Origin: Acidobacteriota bacterium
GTDB lineage: Bacteria; Acidobacteriota; Terriglobia; Terriglobales; Acidobacteriaceae
Length of the DNA stretch: 64,000 nt
Direction of reading: 5' to 3'
NCBI GenBank assembly: GCA_003225005.1
Contig: QIAN01000065.1
Location: forward strand, 1 to 64,000
This document shows, in pieces, positions 43,251 to 51,177 of the stretch. A model generated the notes under the pieces. It saw only the letters and a list, made by a program, of their open reading frames with translations, had not been told where the DNA came from and made no database searches. Positions within the stretch are counted from its first letter, which is position 1. Every line of letters starts with the position of its first letter. The position numbers and the translations under genes are program-made.

Positions 43251-45549
43251 GCTGAACGTTTGCCGTGGGGATAACAATCTCGGAAACGACCGGCAGCTCT
43301 ACAATGAAGCGGGCGCCGACTGGCTGGTTTTCTTCAACGCGAATGGAGCCATGGTGCTCCTCGACGACACGACTTACAATCGCCAGGCCCAGTCCCGTGC
43401 CCCGCCTCTTAGTAGAAAAATACGGCAGGAAGAGCTTCTCTTTGAGTTCGCGGGTCACTCCATGACCGGTGTCCGCCACGGTGATTTCCACCACGTCGCG
43501 CGTTGCCACTAATGCGGTCGAAATTTCGATCTCACGGACGAGTGAATCCTGAAGCGCTTCGGCAGCATTATCCACCAGGTTTGCTACGGCGCGTTTGATC
43601 GCTTCCGTATCCGCCATGACTTGGGGAAGATCCGGAGCCAGCGACCTGTGAAGGCTGATTCCATCCAGCCTTCCGTGGAAGAGTGAAATCGCGCTCTCTA
43701 TGATTTCGTTGATGTTTGCGGGCTGCGGACTCGATGCGGGGAAACGTGCCAGTGTGGAAAACTCATCCACAAGCCGGCGGACGGTTTCCACCGCTCCCGC
43801 GATCGTTTCCGCGCAGGAGCGGACAATTTCCAGCGACGCTGGAGTCGTTGAGCGTTCCAGGTGGCGAGTGATACGTTCTGCGGAAAGCGCAATAGGAGTG
43901 AGCGGATTCTTGATCTCATGAGCCACCCGCCGTGCCACCTCGCGCCATGCCGCCTGTTTCTGACCCTTCAATAGATCAGAAAGATCCTCGAAGACAATTA
44001 CGTATCCTGACCGTTCGCCCTGATGCCGCAATGTGGCCACGGTGATCGCAACGTTCAGGGAACTTCGCGGTAGTGGCATTTCCATCTGGCTGGTAGTCAT
44101 GCCCATGCGATCCGCACGGCGCAGGAGTGGCTCGAAGTCTTCCAAAACCTCGCTTGGAAATACGTCAGCCATGGTCGCGCCCCGAAGCATCCGTGCTCCG
44201 CCGTGATGACCGTTGTCGGGCTGGAACATACGCAGCAGCGCCTGGTTGGCGTGGGTTACACGCCGGTCGGCGTCGAGCGAAAGTACTCCGGTCGGGATGC
44301 TTTCAAGAATGGTTTCCATCTGCCGTCCGCGCTGTTCAAGTTCGGTGTTCGCCGCGCTCAAGTCACGGCTGGAAGCCTCGATCTGACGCCGGCTGACTTC
44401 CAGTTCTTCCGCCATGCGATTGAACGATCGAACCAGATCGCCGATTTCATCGGCCGCACTGACATCGACGCGGTAATCCAGCCTGCCCCGGGAGATTTCC
44501 TGAGTGGCTTCCGCCAATGCAGCCAGCGGGCGAGTTACCAGTTTGGACAAGAACAGCGCCAGCCAGGTCGTGACAAACAAGACCATCATGGTGAGCAGCA
44601 ACAGAAGTCCCATGTAGGTTCGGCGAACCAATCGACGCTCACGAGCCAATTGAACATAACGCTGCTGGCTCGCTTCTACCTGGTGCACGGTCTGCGAGAA
44701 TTGCGGAGGAAGCGGAATGGCGACCAGAATCAGTCCCGCATCTCCGACGGGGGCGCTGCCCAGCGTGTAATCTGTTTGTTCCCAACTAAACTGCGCGGCA
44801 TGGCCCGCGGCCGCGGCTTCCAGAGGCAACTTTGACTTCAGAAGTTGCCAGGCTGCAGGCATGTTGACACTGGCCTCGGCCTCGCCATCCTGCACAGCCG
44901 CTGCAAATCCACCTTGCAAGGTGAGTTCATGATTGTGAAATTCGTTGACCACGTTGGAAAAACCGCGGCCGGAGAACGCGCGCTGCGTCTCTGGTGACGC
45001 AGCGATAGCCTGCGCTTCAGTTCGCGCATTCTGCGCCGCATAGCTTGCCAGCAGGGACGCCATGGCATGTGTGTCGGAACGTACCTCTTCCACCGGCGTA
45101 GAGAACCACTTGTCGATGGAGCGATTCATCAATCCATAGGCGAACCAATACATCACCATCACCGGCACGAAGGAGAGTAGTAGCGCTCCTACCACCATGC
45201 GGGTGCGAAACTTCGAGCCCAAGACTCCCAGTCGCCGCTCCGCAAACAGTTTCAGCAGGTTCCGGCCCAGGACGAACGTCAACGCAGCGAACAGAAGACA
45301 AATCAGCGCTGAAAGCGCCGCAAAGACTACGATCTCCTGATTGTTTCCTGGTTGGAGGAAGCGCAGATCGAAAGCGGTCTGCGACACCAGAATAACGAGC
45401 AGCAGAAAGACGCCGATAGCCAGCAGAATGATGGCCTGCTTGCGGTTGGGGGCGTTCGATATTCGAGTTGGAGCGGGATGTGCCACGGCAATATTGTCGC
45501 CCACACCGTGAGGAGACGCCGGATTCTGTGCACGGCAGAGACGTTGCAA
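43243..45549 (-). CDS. NtrY-like membrane sensor histidine kinase
   Basis: A 768-residue kinase starting at a TTG (a GTG at 45504 is an alternative). Helices about 37-57, 70-92, 115-135 and 300-325 surround a periplasmic/extracytoplasmic region, then HAMP (about 325-380), PAS (about 400-510) and the HisKA/HATPase core: RRVAHEIKNPLTPIAL gives the phosphorylated His, and TVADTGHGV and GTGLGLAIVSRVVEEH the ATP-binding boxes. This is the NtrY layout. It precedes the NtrX-like regulator. Confidence 0.9.
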   Translation of the reverse strand: MQRLCRAQNPASPHGVGDNIAVAHPAPTRISNAPNRKQAIILLAIGVFLLLVILVSQTAFDLRFLQPGNNQEIVVFAALSALICLLFAALTFVLGRNLLKLFAERRLGVLGSKFRTRMVVGALLLSFVPVMVMYWFAYGLMNRSIDKWFSTPVEEVRSDTHAMASLLASYAAQNARTEAQAIAASPETQRAFSGRGFSNVVNEFHNHELTLQGGFAAAVQDGEAEASVNMPAAWQLLKSKLPLEAAAAGHAAQFSWEQTDYTLGSAPVGDAGLILVAIPLPPQFSQTVHQVEASQQRYVQLARERRLVRRTYMGLLLLLTMMVLFVTTWLALFLSKLVTRPLAALAEATQEISRGRLDYRVDVSAADEIGDLVRSFNRMAEELEVSRRQIEASSRDLSAANTELEQRGRQMETILESIPTGVLSLDADRRVTHANQALLRMFQPDNGHHGGARMLRGATMADVFPSEVLEDFEPLLRRADRMGMTTSQMEMPLPRSSLNVAITVATLRHQGERSGYVIVFEDLSDLLKGQKQAAWREVARRVAHEIKNPLTPIALSAERITRHLERSTTPASLEIVRSCAETIAGAVETVRRLVDEFSTLARFPASSPQPANINEIIESAISLFHGRLDGISLHRSLAPDLPQVMADTEAIKRAVANLVDNAAEALQDSLVREIEISTALVATRDVVEITVADTGHGVTRELKEKLFLPYFSTKRRGTGLGLAIVSRVVEEHHGSIRVEENQPVGARFIVELPVVSEIVIPTANVQHA

Positions 45550-45701
45550 GTCATTATAGATGCAGAGTCAGACCCGCGGCACACTTGGATCTCCGCGGCG
45601 AAGCAACTGGAGGCAGGTTGCGAGGTCTCCACTGCTAACTTGCCAAAGCAGAATCGGGCTGACACTGCACTCACCGGGCCGCGCTTCGGCGGAGGACCTG
45701 C

Positions 45702-46553
45702 TTAACCATGCGGGAGGAAACTTCGTAAAGGGCACTCGTCACATTGAGCCTGTGATTTTCGGCAATAATTCTTGCCTACGCCGACGATCAGACCATGCAT
45801 CTCGTTGTAAACCTGCGCCACAGTCGTGCGCCGGCTGGTGCTCATGCGAGATGGAGGGTGGCCGGCGCCTCCGACGCTTGGCCGGTGTGCCGCCCCGGGC
45901 TCTCCAGACTTTGCGGTCAGGGCTTCCGCGGCGAGGGGATTTAATGCCCGTTCGAATAGTTGGCGGATGTCTTCATAGTCGGTTTTTTCTGGCAGAATGC
46001 CGTGCCGATCGAGAATGCGCCGGGTGTAGGCATCCACCACGAAAACAGGGTAATTTCCTGCATAGAGAAGAATGGAATCCGCAGTCTCGGGCCCTACGCC
46101 GTTCAGGCTCAGCAATTCCTGGCGGAGTTTTGGGGTAGGTTGCGAGAACAATTTGCTAAGTGATCCGCCGTAATGCTGATCTAAGAAGGCTACAAACGTC
46201 TTTAGTCGGCGAGCTTTCTGCCGAAAATACCCAGCGCAGTGAATTAGGCGTTCCAGCTCCGGCAGTGCCACTTGCCGAATTCCTTCCAGGTTAAGAAGAC
46301 GCGCTGAGCGAAGACCCGACAGAGCGCTTTCTACGTTGGTCCACGCCGTATTCTGCGTTAGATAAGCTCCGACAATCACCTCGAAACGGGTGCGTGCGGG
46401 CCACCAATGCTGGCATCCCCAGGTGGAAAACAGTATCCGGTAGTAGGCCTGAATCTGCTTTTCTTTTCTACCAATCGGCACGGCAAGAAGTCCCTCAGGT
46501 TGAGTGTAACTCTCTCCCCCAGCATCGGCGGGAGCGACCGGGTCGATGCGCAA
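45702..46553 (-). CDS. Endonuclease III-like HhH-GPD protein with insert
   Basis: A 283-residue HhH-GPD glycosylase. The helix-hairpin-helix is LNGVGPETADS with E156 at the position of the endonuclease III lysine, and the catalytic Asp is D174 in VVDAYTRR. The loss of Lys suggests a monofunctional glycosylase without AP-lyase activity. The C-terminal iron-sulfur loop keeps three cysteines (C264, C271, C274) but the fourth is absent (CPLRSFLPHG ends the protein). Residues about 209-243 are an insert from a GC-rich repeat (separate entry). The TTG start is uncertain. Target base unknown. Confidence 0.8.
   Translation of the reverse strand: MRIDPVAPADAGGESYTQPEGLLAVPIGRKEKQIQAYYRILFSTWGCQHWWPARTRFEVIVGAYLTQNTAWTNVESALSGLRSARLLNLEGIRQVALPELERLIHCAGYFRQKARRLKTFVAFLDQHYGGSLSKLFSQPTPKLRQELLSLNGVGPETADSILLYAGNYPVFVVDAYTRRILDRHGILPEKTDYEDIRQLFERALNPLAAEALTAKSGEPGAAHRPSVGGAGHPPSRMSTSRRTTVAQVYNEMHGLIVGVGKNYCRKSQAQCDECPLRSFLPHG
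45825..45929. repeat. GC-rich repeat within endonuclease III-like gene
   Basis: About 105 bases encoding the extra segment with SGEPGAAHRPSVGG and GGAGHPPSRM, between LNPLAAEA and AQVYNEMHG, which are contiguous in normal family members. In the gene sense GGAgAGCCcGGGGCGGC closely matches the insert in lpxB, and the encoded peptides (SGEPGAA and SAGQPGAA) are alike. Confidence 0.55.
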
Positions 46554-46587
46554 TTCTTACCGAAGTGCATGTACCTGAGCCCTCCCT

Positions 46588-46605
46588 TCGTGCGGCATCG
46601 CACGA
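46588..46605. promoter_or_regulatory. Hairpin upstream of pilB
   Basis: TCGTGCG-GCAT-CGCACGA, a perfect 7-bp stem with a 4-nt loop in the gap between the divergent endonuclease III-like gene and pilB. Role unknown. Confidence 0.35.
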
Positions 46606-46703
46606 AAAACCGCATTTGGCGCGCTTTTTAGAAACGCACTCCTGTCCGACCATGAGTGTCTTCCAAGGCCAAGTACTAAAGTTACTGGTGCGGTAACCCC
46701 GTT

Positions 46704-46726
46704 GCGTTGACAATTTGTGTCAACGC
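46704..46726. promoter_or_regulatory. Perfect inverted repeat upstream of pilB
   Basis: GCGTTGACA-N5-TGTCAACGC: 9-bp perfect arms, 102 bases before the pilB ATG. It contains a TTGACA hexamer (46707-46712), but no matching -10 is found 16-18 bases on. The form fits a dimeric-regulator operator. A smaller GTTAC-N7-GTAAC repeat (46681-46697) lies just before. Confidence 0.5.
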
Positions 46727-46827
46727 GAAAAGCGCTGCTCTCCTCTCCCCACTCAAGGCAGCAGTTCGCGCCTAATGCCAGTGCAGTCGTTCGCCATGGT
46801 TTCACCGCGTGGATAGGAGATCGACGT

Positions 46828-48543
46828 ATGTCTCAACGGCTGGGTGACCTTCTCGTCAAAGAGAAGATCATTACCCCAGAGCAGTTGGACCAAGCAAATA
46901 AGGTCCAGAAAGAAACCAAATGTCGCCTGGGCTCCGCCCTGGTGAAGCTTGGCTTCCTCACGGACGAAGACGTCACCAACTTTCTCTCCCGTCAGTATGG
47001 CGTCCCCGCTATCAACCTTTCCTATTTTGAAATTGACCCTGCCGTAGTCAAGCTGATTCCCTTCGAAACCGCCAAACGTTACCAGATTCTTCCGCTGAGC
47101 CGCGTTGGCGCGTCGCTCACCATCGCCATGGTGGATCCCACCAATGTGTTTGCGATGGACGACATCAAGTTCATGACTGGCTTCAACATCGAGCCGGTCG
47201 TGGCTTCGGAAAGCTCGATTCAGGTGGGCATCGAGAAGGCCTACGGAACCACTAAGGACGAAGATCTCGAAACCGTAATGCAGTCCATGAATGAGCTGAA
47301 CGATGCCGACGTGGAACTGCAGGCGGAAGAGACGCAGATGGAGTTGGCCGAACTGGAGAAGGCGGCCGACGAAGCTCCTGTCGTCAAGCTGGTGAACCTG
47401 GTACTCACCGATGCAGTGAAACGGGGCGCGAGCGACATTCACATGGAGCCTTACGAGAAAGAGTTCCGCGTGCGGTTCCGCATTGACGGCGTGCTCCAGG
47501 CCATCATGTCACCCCCGCTGAAGCTGAGGGACGCGATCATTTCACGCCTGAAAATCATGTCCAAGCTGGACATCAGCGAAAAGCGTCTGCCTCAAGACGG
47601 TCGCATCATGCTCAAGATGAATATCGGCGGCCGCAAGAAGCAGCTCGACTTTCGTGTCAGCACGCTTCCTACTCTGTGGGGCGAAAAGATCGTGCTGCGG
47701 TTGCTCGACAAAGAGAATCTCCGCCTGGACATGACCAAACTTGGCTTCGAGCCTGAGTCACTGGTCAAGTTTGAAAAGGCAATTCTGAAGCCCTACGGGA
47801 TGGTGCTGGTCACGGGGCCCACAGGATCAGGAAAGACGAACACCTTGTACTCCTCGATTTCGCGATTGAATCAGCCCGACACCAACATTATGACTGCGGA
47901 AGATCCAGTTGAGTTCCAGTTGCAGGGCGTCAACCAAGTGCAGATGAAGGAACAGATTGGCCTGAACTTCGCGGCGGCTCTGCGCTCCTTCCTGCGGCAA
48001 GATCCGAACATCATTCTGGTCGGCGAAATTCGTGACTTCGAGACTGCGGAAATTGCCATCAAAGCAGCGCTCACCGGCCACCTGGTGCTGTCTACGCTAC
48101 ACACCAACGGCGCTCCCGAGACCATCACGCGTTTGATGAATATGGGCATCGAGCCATTCCTGGTGGCCACGTCGGTTCACCTCATCTGCGCTCAGCGGCT
48201 GATACGCCGCATTTGCAAAGACTGCATCGAGACGGTGGAAGTGCCCGTTCAAACGCTGATTGAAGAAGGTTTCTCGCCGGAGGAAGCCAAGACCATCAAG
48301 ATTCAAAAAGGCAAAGGCTGTGGTGTGTGCAACAACACAGGATACAAAGGCCGCTGCGGTTTGTACGAAGTCATGGAAGTGGACGACGAAATCAGGGAAC
48401 TCGTGCTGGTAGGAGCATCGGCTGTGGAATTGAAGAAAAAAGCAATAGAGCGAGGCATGATCACGCTGCGGCGTAGCGGATTAATCAAGGTGGCTGCCGG
48501 CATGACTACTCTCGAAGAAGTGGCCCGCGAAACCATTCACTAA
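46828..48543 (+). CDS. pilB: Type IV pilus extension ATPase PilB
   Basis: 571 residues from the ATG at 46828, fixed by the AGGAGA at 46815-46820 (an open frame extends to 46717). The N-terminal MshEN domain (1-150) begins MSQRLGDLLVKEK. The secretion ATPase domain has Walker A GPTGSGKT (330-337), Asp box and Walker B (ILVGEIRDFETAE), and two C-x2-C pairs (CKDC; CGVC) forming the zinc site. It powers pilus extension, first in an operon with pilT and pilC. Confidence 0.96.
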   Translation: MSQRLGDLLVKEKIITPEQLDQANKVQKETKCRLGSALVKLGFLTDEDVTNFLSRQYGVPAINLSYFEIDPAVVKLIPFETAKRYQILPLSRVGASLTIAMVDPTNVFAMDDIKFMTGFNIEPVVASESSIQVGIEKAYGTTKDEDLETVMQSMNELNDADVELQAEETQMELAELEKAADEAPVVKLVNLVLTDAVKRGASDIHMEPYEKEFRVRFRIDGVLQAIMSPPLKLRDAIISRLKIMSKLDISEKRLPQDGRIMLKMNIGGRKKQLDFRVSTLPTLWGEKIVLRLLDKENLRLDMTKLGFEPESLVKFEKAILKPYGMVLVTGPTGSGKTNTLYSSISRLNQPDTNIMTAEDPVEFQLQGVNQVQMKEQIGLNFAAALRSFLRQDPNIILVGEIRDFETAEIAIKAALTGHLVLSTLHTNGAPETITRLMNMGIEPFLVATSVHLICAQRLIRRICKDCIETVEVPVQTLIEEGFSPEEAKTIKIQKGKGCGVCNNTGYKGRCGLYEVMEVDDEIRELVLVGASAVELKKKAIERGMITLRRSGLIKVAAGMTTLEEVARETIH

Positions 48544-48574
48544 GAAGTTGAGGCAAGGAAGAGGAAAAACCGTT

Positions 48575-49711
48575 ATGGCGCTTTCGTTAAGTGATCTGCT
48601 CAAGAGAATGCTGGAGATGGGAGGCAGCGATCTCCACATCACCACCAACTCGCCGCCGCAAATTCGTGTACATGGCCACCTGGTTCCTCTCGACCTGCCG
48701 CAGATGACGCCGGCCGAGACCAAGCAATTGGCCTATAGCGTCATGACCGACTCCCAGAAGCATCGGTTCGAAGAAAGTCTAGAACTAGATTTCTCCTTCG
48801 GATTGAAGGGACTGGCCCGCTTCCGCGCCAATGTGTTCAATCAGAGGGGCGCCACCGCCGCGGTTTTCCGTCTGATTCCGTTCGAAATCAAGTCGTTCAA
48901 CCAACTTGGCCTGCCGGCAATAGTGAGCAAGATGTGCGACAAGCCGCGCGGACTGGTGCTGGTGACGGGACCGACGGGCTCGGGAAAATCGACAACGCTG
49001 GCCGCCATGATCGACAAGATCAACAGCGAACGACATGACCACATCCTCACCATTGAGGACCCGATTGAATTCGTGCACATGAATAAGAACTGCGTGGTCA
49101 ATCAGCGCGAACTGCACGCCGACACCAGGAGCTTTACCGACGCGCTGCGCGCCGCGCTCCGTGAAGATCCGGATGTGGTGCTGATCGGCGAAATGCGCGA
49201 TCTCGAAACTATCGAGTCGGCGCTGCGTATCGCTGAGACCGGCCACTTGACCTTCGGGACACTGCATACCAATTCTGCATCCTCCACGATCAACCGAATC
49301 ATTGACGTCTTCCCGGCACACCAGCAGCCGCAAATTCGCGCGCAGTTATCGCTGGTGTTGGAAGGGATCCTGTGTCAGACCCTGCTGCCCAAGATCGATG
49401 GCAAGGGCCGCGCCATGATTATGGAAATCATGACGCCCAACGCTGCCATCCGAAACCTGATCCGCGAAGACAAAATCCATCAGATTTATTCCTCCATGCA
49501 GGCTGGGCAGGAGAAGTTCGGCATGCAGACATTCAACCAGGCGCTGGCAACCGCTTACTTCCAGAAACAGATCTCGCTGGAAGTTGCGATGCAGCGCTCC
49601 AGCAACCAGGATGAGTTGCAGGAAATGATCAACCGTGGGACAGGGCTGTTGCATAAGCCCACGACAGCCGGGACAACCCTGGCCCGAGGGGCAGCGCCTT
49701 CGAAACGCTAG
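48575..49711 (+). CDS. pilT: Type IV pilus retraction ATPase PilT
   Basis: 378 residues from MALSLSDLLKRML, with an AAGAGGAAA ribosome binding site; a TTG at 48548 extends the frame. Walker A GPTGSGKS begins at residue 132, and ILTIEDPIEFVH, VLIGEMRDLETIE and TGHLTFGTLHT are PilT signatures. It depolymerises pili for twitching. It follows pilB by 31 bases. Confidence 0.96.
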   Translation: MALSLSDLLKRMLEMGGSDLHITTNSPPQIRVHGHLVPLDLPQMTPAETKQLAYSVMTDSQKHRFEESLELDFSFGLKGLARFRANVFNQRGATAAVFRLIPFEIKSFNQLGLPAIVSKMCDKPRGLVLVTGPTGSGKSTTLAAMIDKINSERHDHILTIEDPIEFVHMNKNCVVNQRELHADTRSFTDALRAALREDPDVVLIGEMRDLETIESALRIAETGHLTFGTLHTNSASSTINRIIDVFPAHQQPQIRAQLSLVLEGILCQTLLPKIDGKGRAMIMEIMTPNAAIRNLIREDKIHQIYSSMQAGQEKFGMQTFNQALATAYFQKQISLEVAMQRSSNQDELQEMINRGTGLLHKPTTAGTTLARGAAPSKR

Positions 49712-49829
49712 GGTGAAGCATAGACAGTCATAGGGCTCGTCCTGCGGGTGGCGGCAGGATGGGGGTGAAGAGAAACCAGCCGCGAAGGATTTCGACAGAC
49801 AAGTCGCACAGCGAGGAGAGGTCAAAACC

Positions 49830-51038
49830 ATGCCAGTTTTCACATTTTCGGGTAAAGATGCCGGCGGACAAAAAGTTGCCGGGGAGCGAATGGCGGCAAA
49901 TAAACAGGTGCTGGCGCAGCAGTTGCGGCGCGAGCGCATCACGCCGGGAGCGATCCGGGAGAAGGGCAAGGAATTCGCCATGCCCACTTTCGGCTCGGGC
50001 AAAGTCAAGACCAAGGAAATCGCGATTTTCTTTCGCCAGTTCTCGGTCATGATCGATGCCGGTCTGCCACTGGTGCAGTGTCTGGAGATTCTCGCCGCCA
50101 ATCAGGAGAACCAATCATTCCAGAAGACGCTCAATGGAGTACGCACCACGGTGGAAGGCGGCGCTACTCTGGCCAACGCCATGCGGCAATATCCCAAGAT
50201 ATTCGACGATCTGACCACCAACATGATGGAGGCGGGTGAGACCGGCGGTATTCTCGACGTTATATTGCAGCGTCTTGCCACCTACGTTGAGAAAGCCGTC
50301 CGCCTGCGGTCCGCGGTCAAGTCGGCGCTGATCTATCCCGTCGCAGTTGTGAGCATGGCAGTATTAATCGTGGGCGCACTGCTCAAGTTTGTGGTGCCGA
50401 TCTTTGCAAACCTGTTTGCCGGCCTGGGAGTAACCCTTCCCTTACCCACGCGCATCGTCATGGGTCTGAGCGCATTCGTGCAAAGCTTTTGGTGGCTGTT
50501 TCTCGTCGGTGGGGCGGGCGCAGTGTTTGGCGTCAAGCAGATGCGTAAGCATCCGCGGGGACGCTACTACTTCGATAAGATGCTGCTCCATCTTCCCGTC
50601 ATGGGTTCGTTATTGCGCAAGATCGCGGTTGGGCGTTTTACACGTACTCTCGGTACCCTGATTACATCTGGCGTCCCCATCCTGGAAGGGTTGTCTATTA
50701 CAGCCAAGACTTCCGGCAACGCAGTGCTGGAAGAGGCTCTGTTGAAGGTGCGCAAGGCCATTGAAGAGGGACGCACTATCGTTGATCCCCTCAGAGAGTG
50801 TGGTGTATTCCCGAACATGGTGACGCAGATGATCGGAGTCGGCGAAGCTACGGGCGCCATGGATTCCATGCTCCAGAAGATCGCCGACTTCTACGAGGAG
50901 GAAGTGGACGCGGCCACCCGAGACATGCTGGCCATGCTGGAACCGGTCATCATCGCCTTGCTGGGCGTCAGTGTGGGCGGCATTGTGATTGCGCTCTACA
51001 TGCCGCTGTTTGCCATGATCGCAAAACTGGCGGGCTAG
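49830..51038 (+). CDS. pilC: Type IV pilus inner-membrane platform protein PilC
   Basis: 402 residues, with two GspF/PilC domains (about 70-190 and 270-395) and three membrane helices (about 170-195, 210-240, 370-395). KTKEIAIFFRQFSVMIDAGLP and GRFTRTLGTLITSGVPILEGL are the two family signatures. It connects the PilB/PilT motors to the pilus fibre. pilT lies 118 bases upstream. Confidence 0.95.
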   Translation: MPVFTFSGKDAGGQKVAGERMAANKQVLAQQLRRERITPGAIREKGKEFAMPTFGSGKVKTKEIAIFFRQFSVMIDAGLPLVQCLEILAANQENQSFQKTLNGVRTTVEGGATLANAMRQYPKIFDDLTTNMMEAGETGGILDVILQRLATYVEKAVRLRSAVKSALIYPVAVVSMAVLIVGALLKFVVPIFANLFAGLGVTLPLPTRIVMGLSAFVQSFWWLFLVGGAGAVFGVKQMRKHPRGRYYFDKMLLHLPVMGSLLRKIAVGRFTRTLGTLITSGVPILEGLSITAKTSGNAVLEEALLKVRKAIEEGRTIVDPLRECGVFPNMVTQMIGVGEATGAMDSMLQKIADFYEEEVDAATRDMLAMLEPVIIALLGVSVGGIVIALYMPLFAMIAKLAG

Positions 51039-51054
51039 AGGAATCGAAACGTCC

Positions 51055-51086
51055 GCAGACCGGGTCGCTCAGGCGAGCCGGTCTGC
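51055..51086. terminator. Large hairpin between pilC and pilS
   Basis: GCAGACCGG (51055-51063) and CCGGTCTGC (51078-51086) pair over 9 bp, with an inner TCGC-TCAG-GCGA stem. Only TT follows, so this could attenuate transcription, or protect the pilBTC message, rather than fully terminate it. Confidence 0.5.
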
Positions 51087-51177
51087 TTAACATATCGGAC
51101 TCGCTACTTCGCCGGGCTCGCAGAGAAACGGCGGGATGAGGGCAAAATAGCCCGTTTTAAGATTCACTAGGATCGCA

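Noticed and set aside
46610-46635. Sigma-54 promoter (TGGCGC...TTTTTAGA) upstream of pilB
   Set aside because: The -12 element lacks the GC and spacing of TGGCAC-N5-TTGC; match is too weak.
46704-46735. Sigma-70 promoter using the TTGACA in the inverted repeat
   Set aside because: Seventeen bases downstream the sequence is AAGCGC, nothing like a -10 box.
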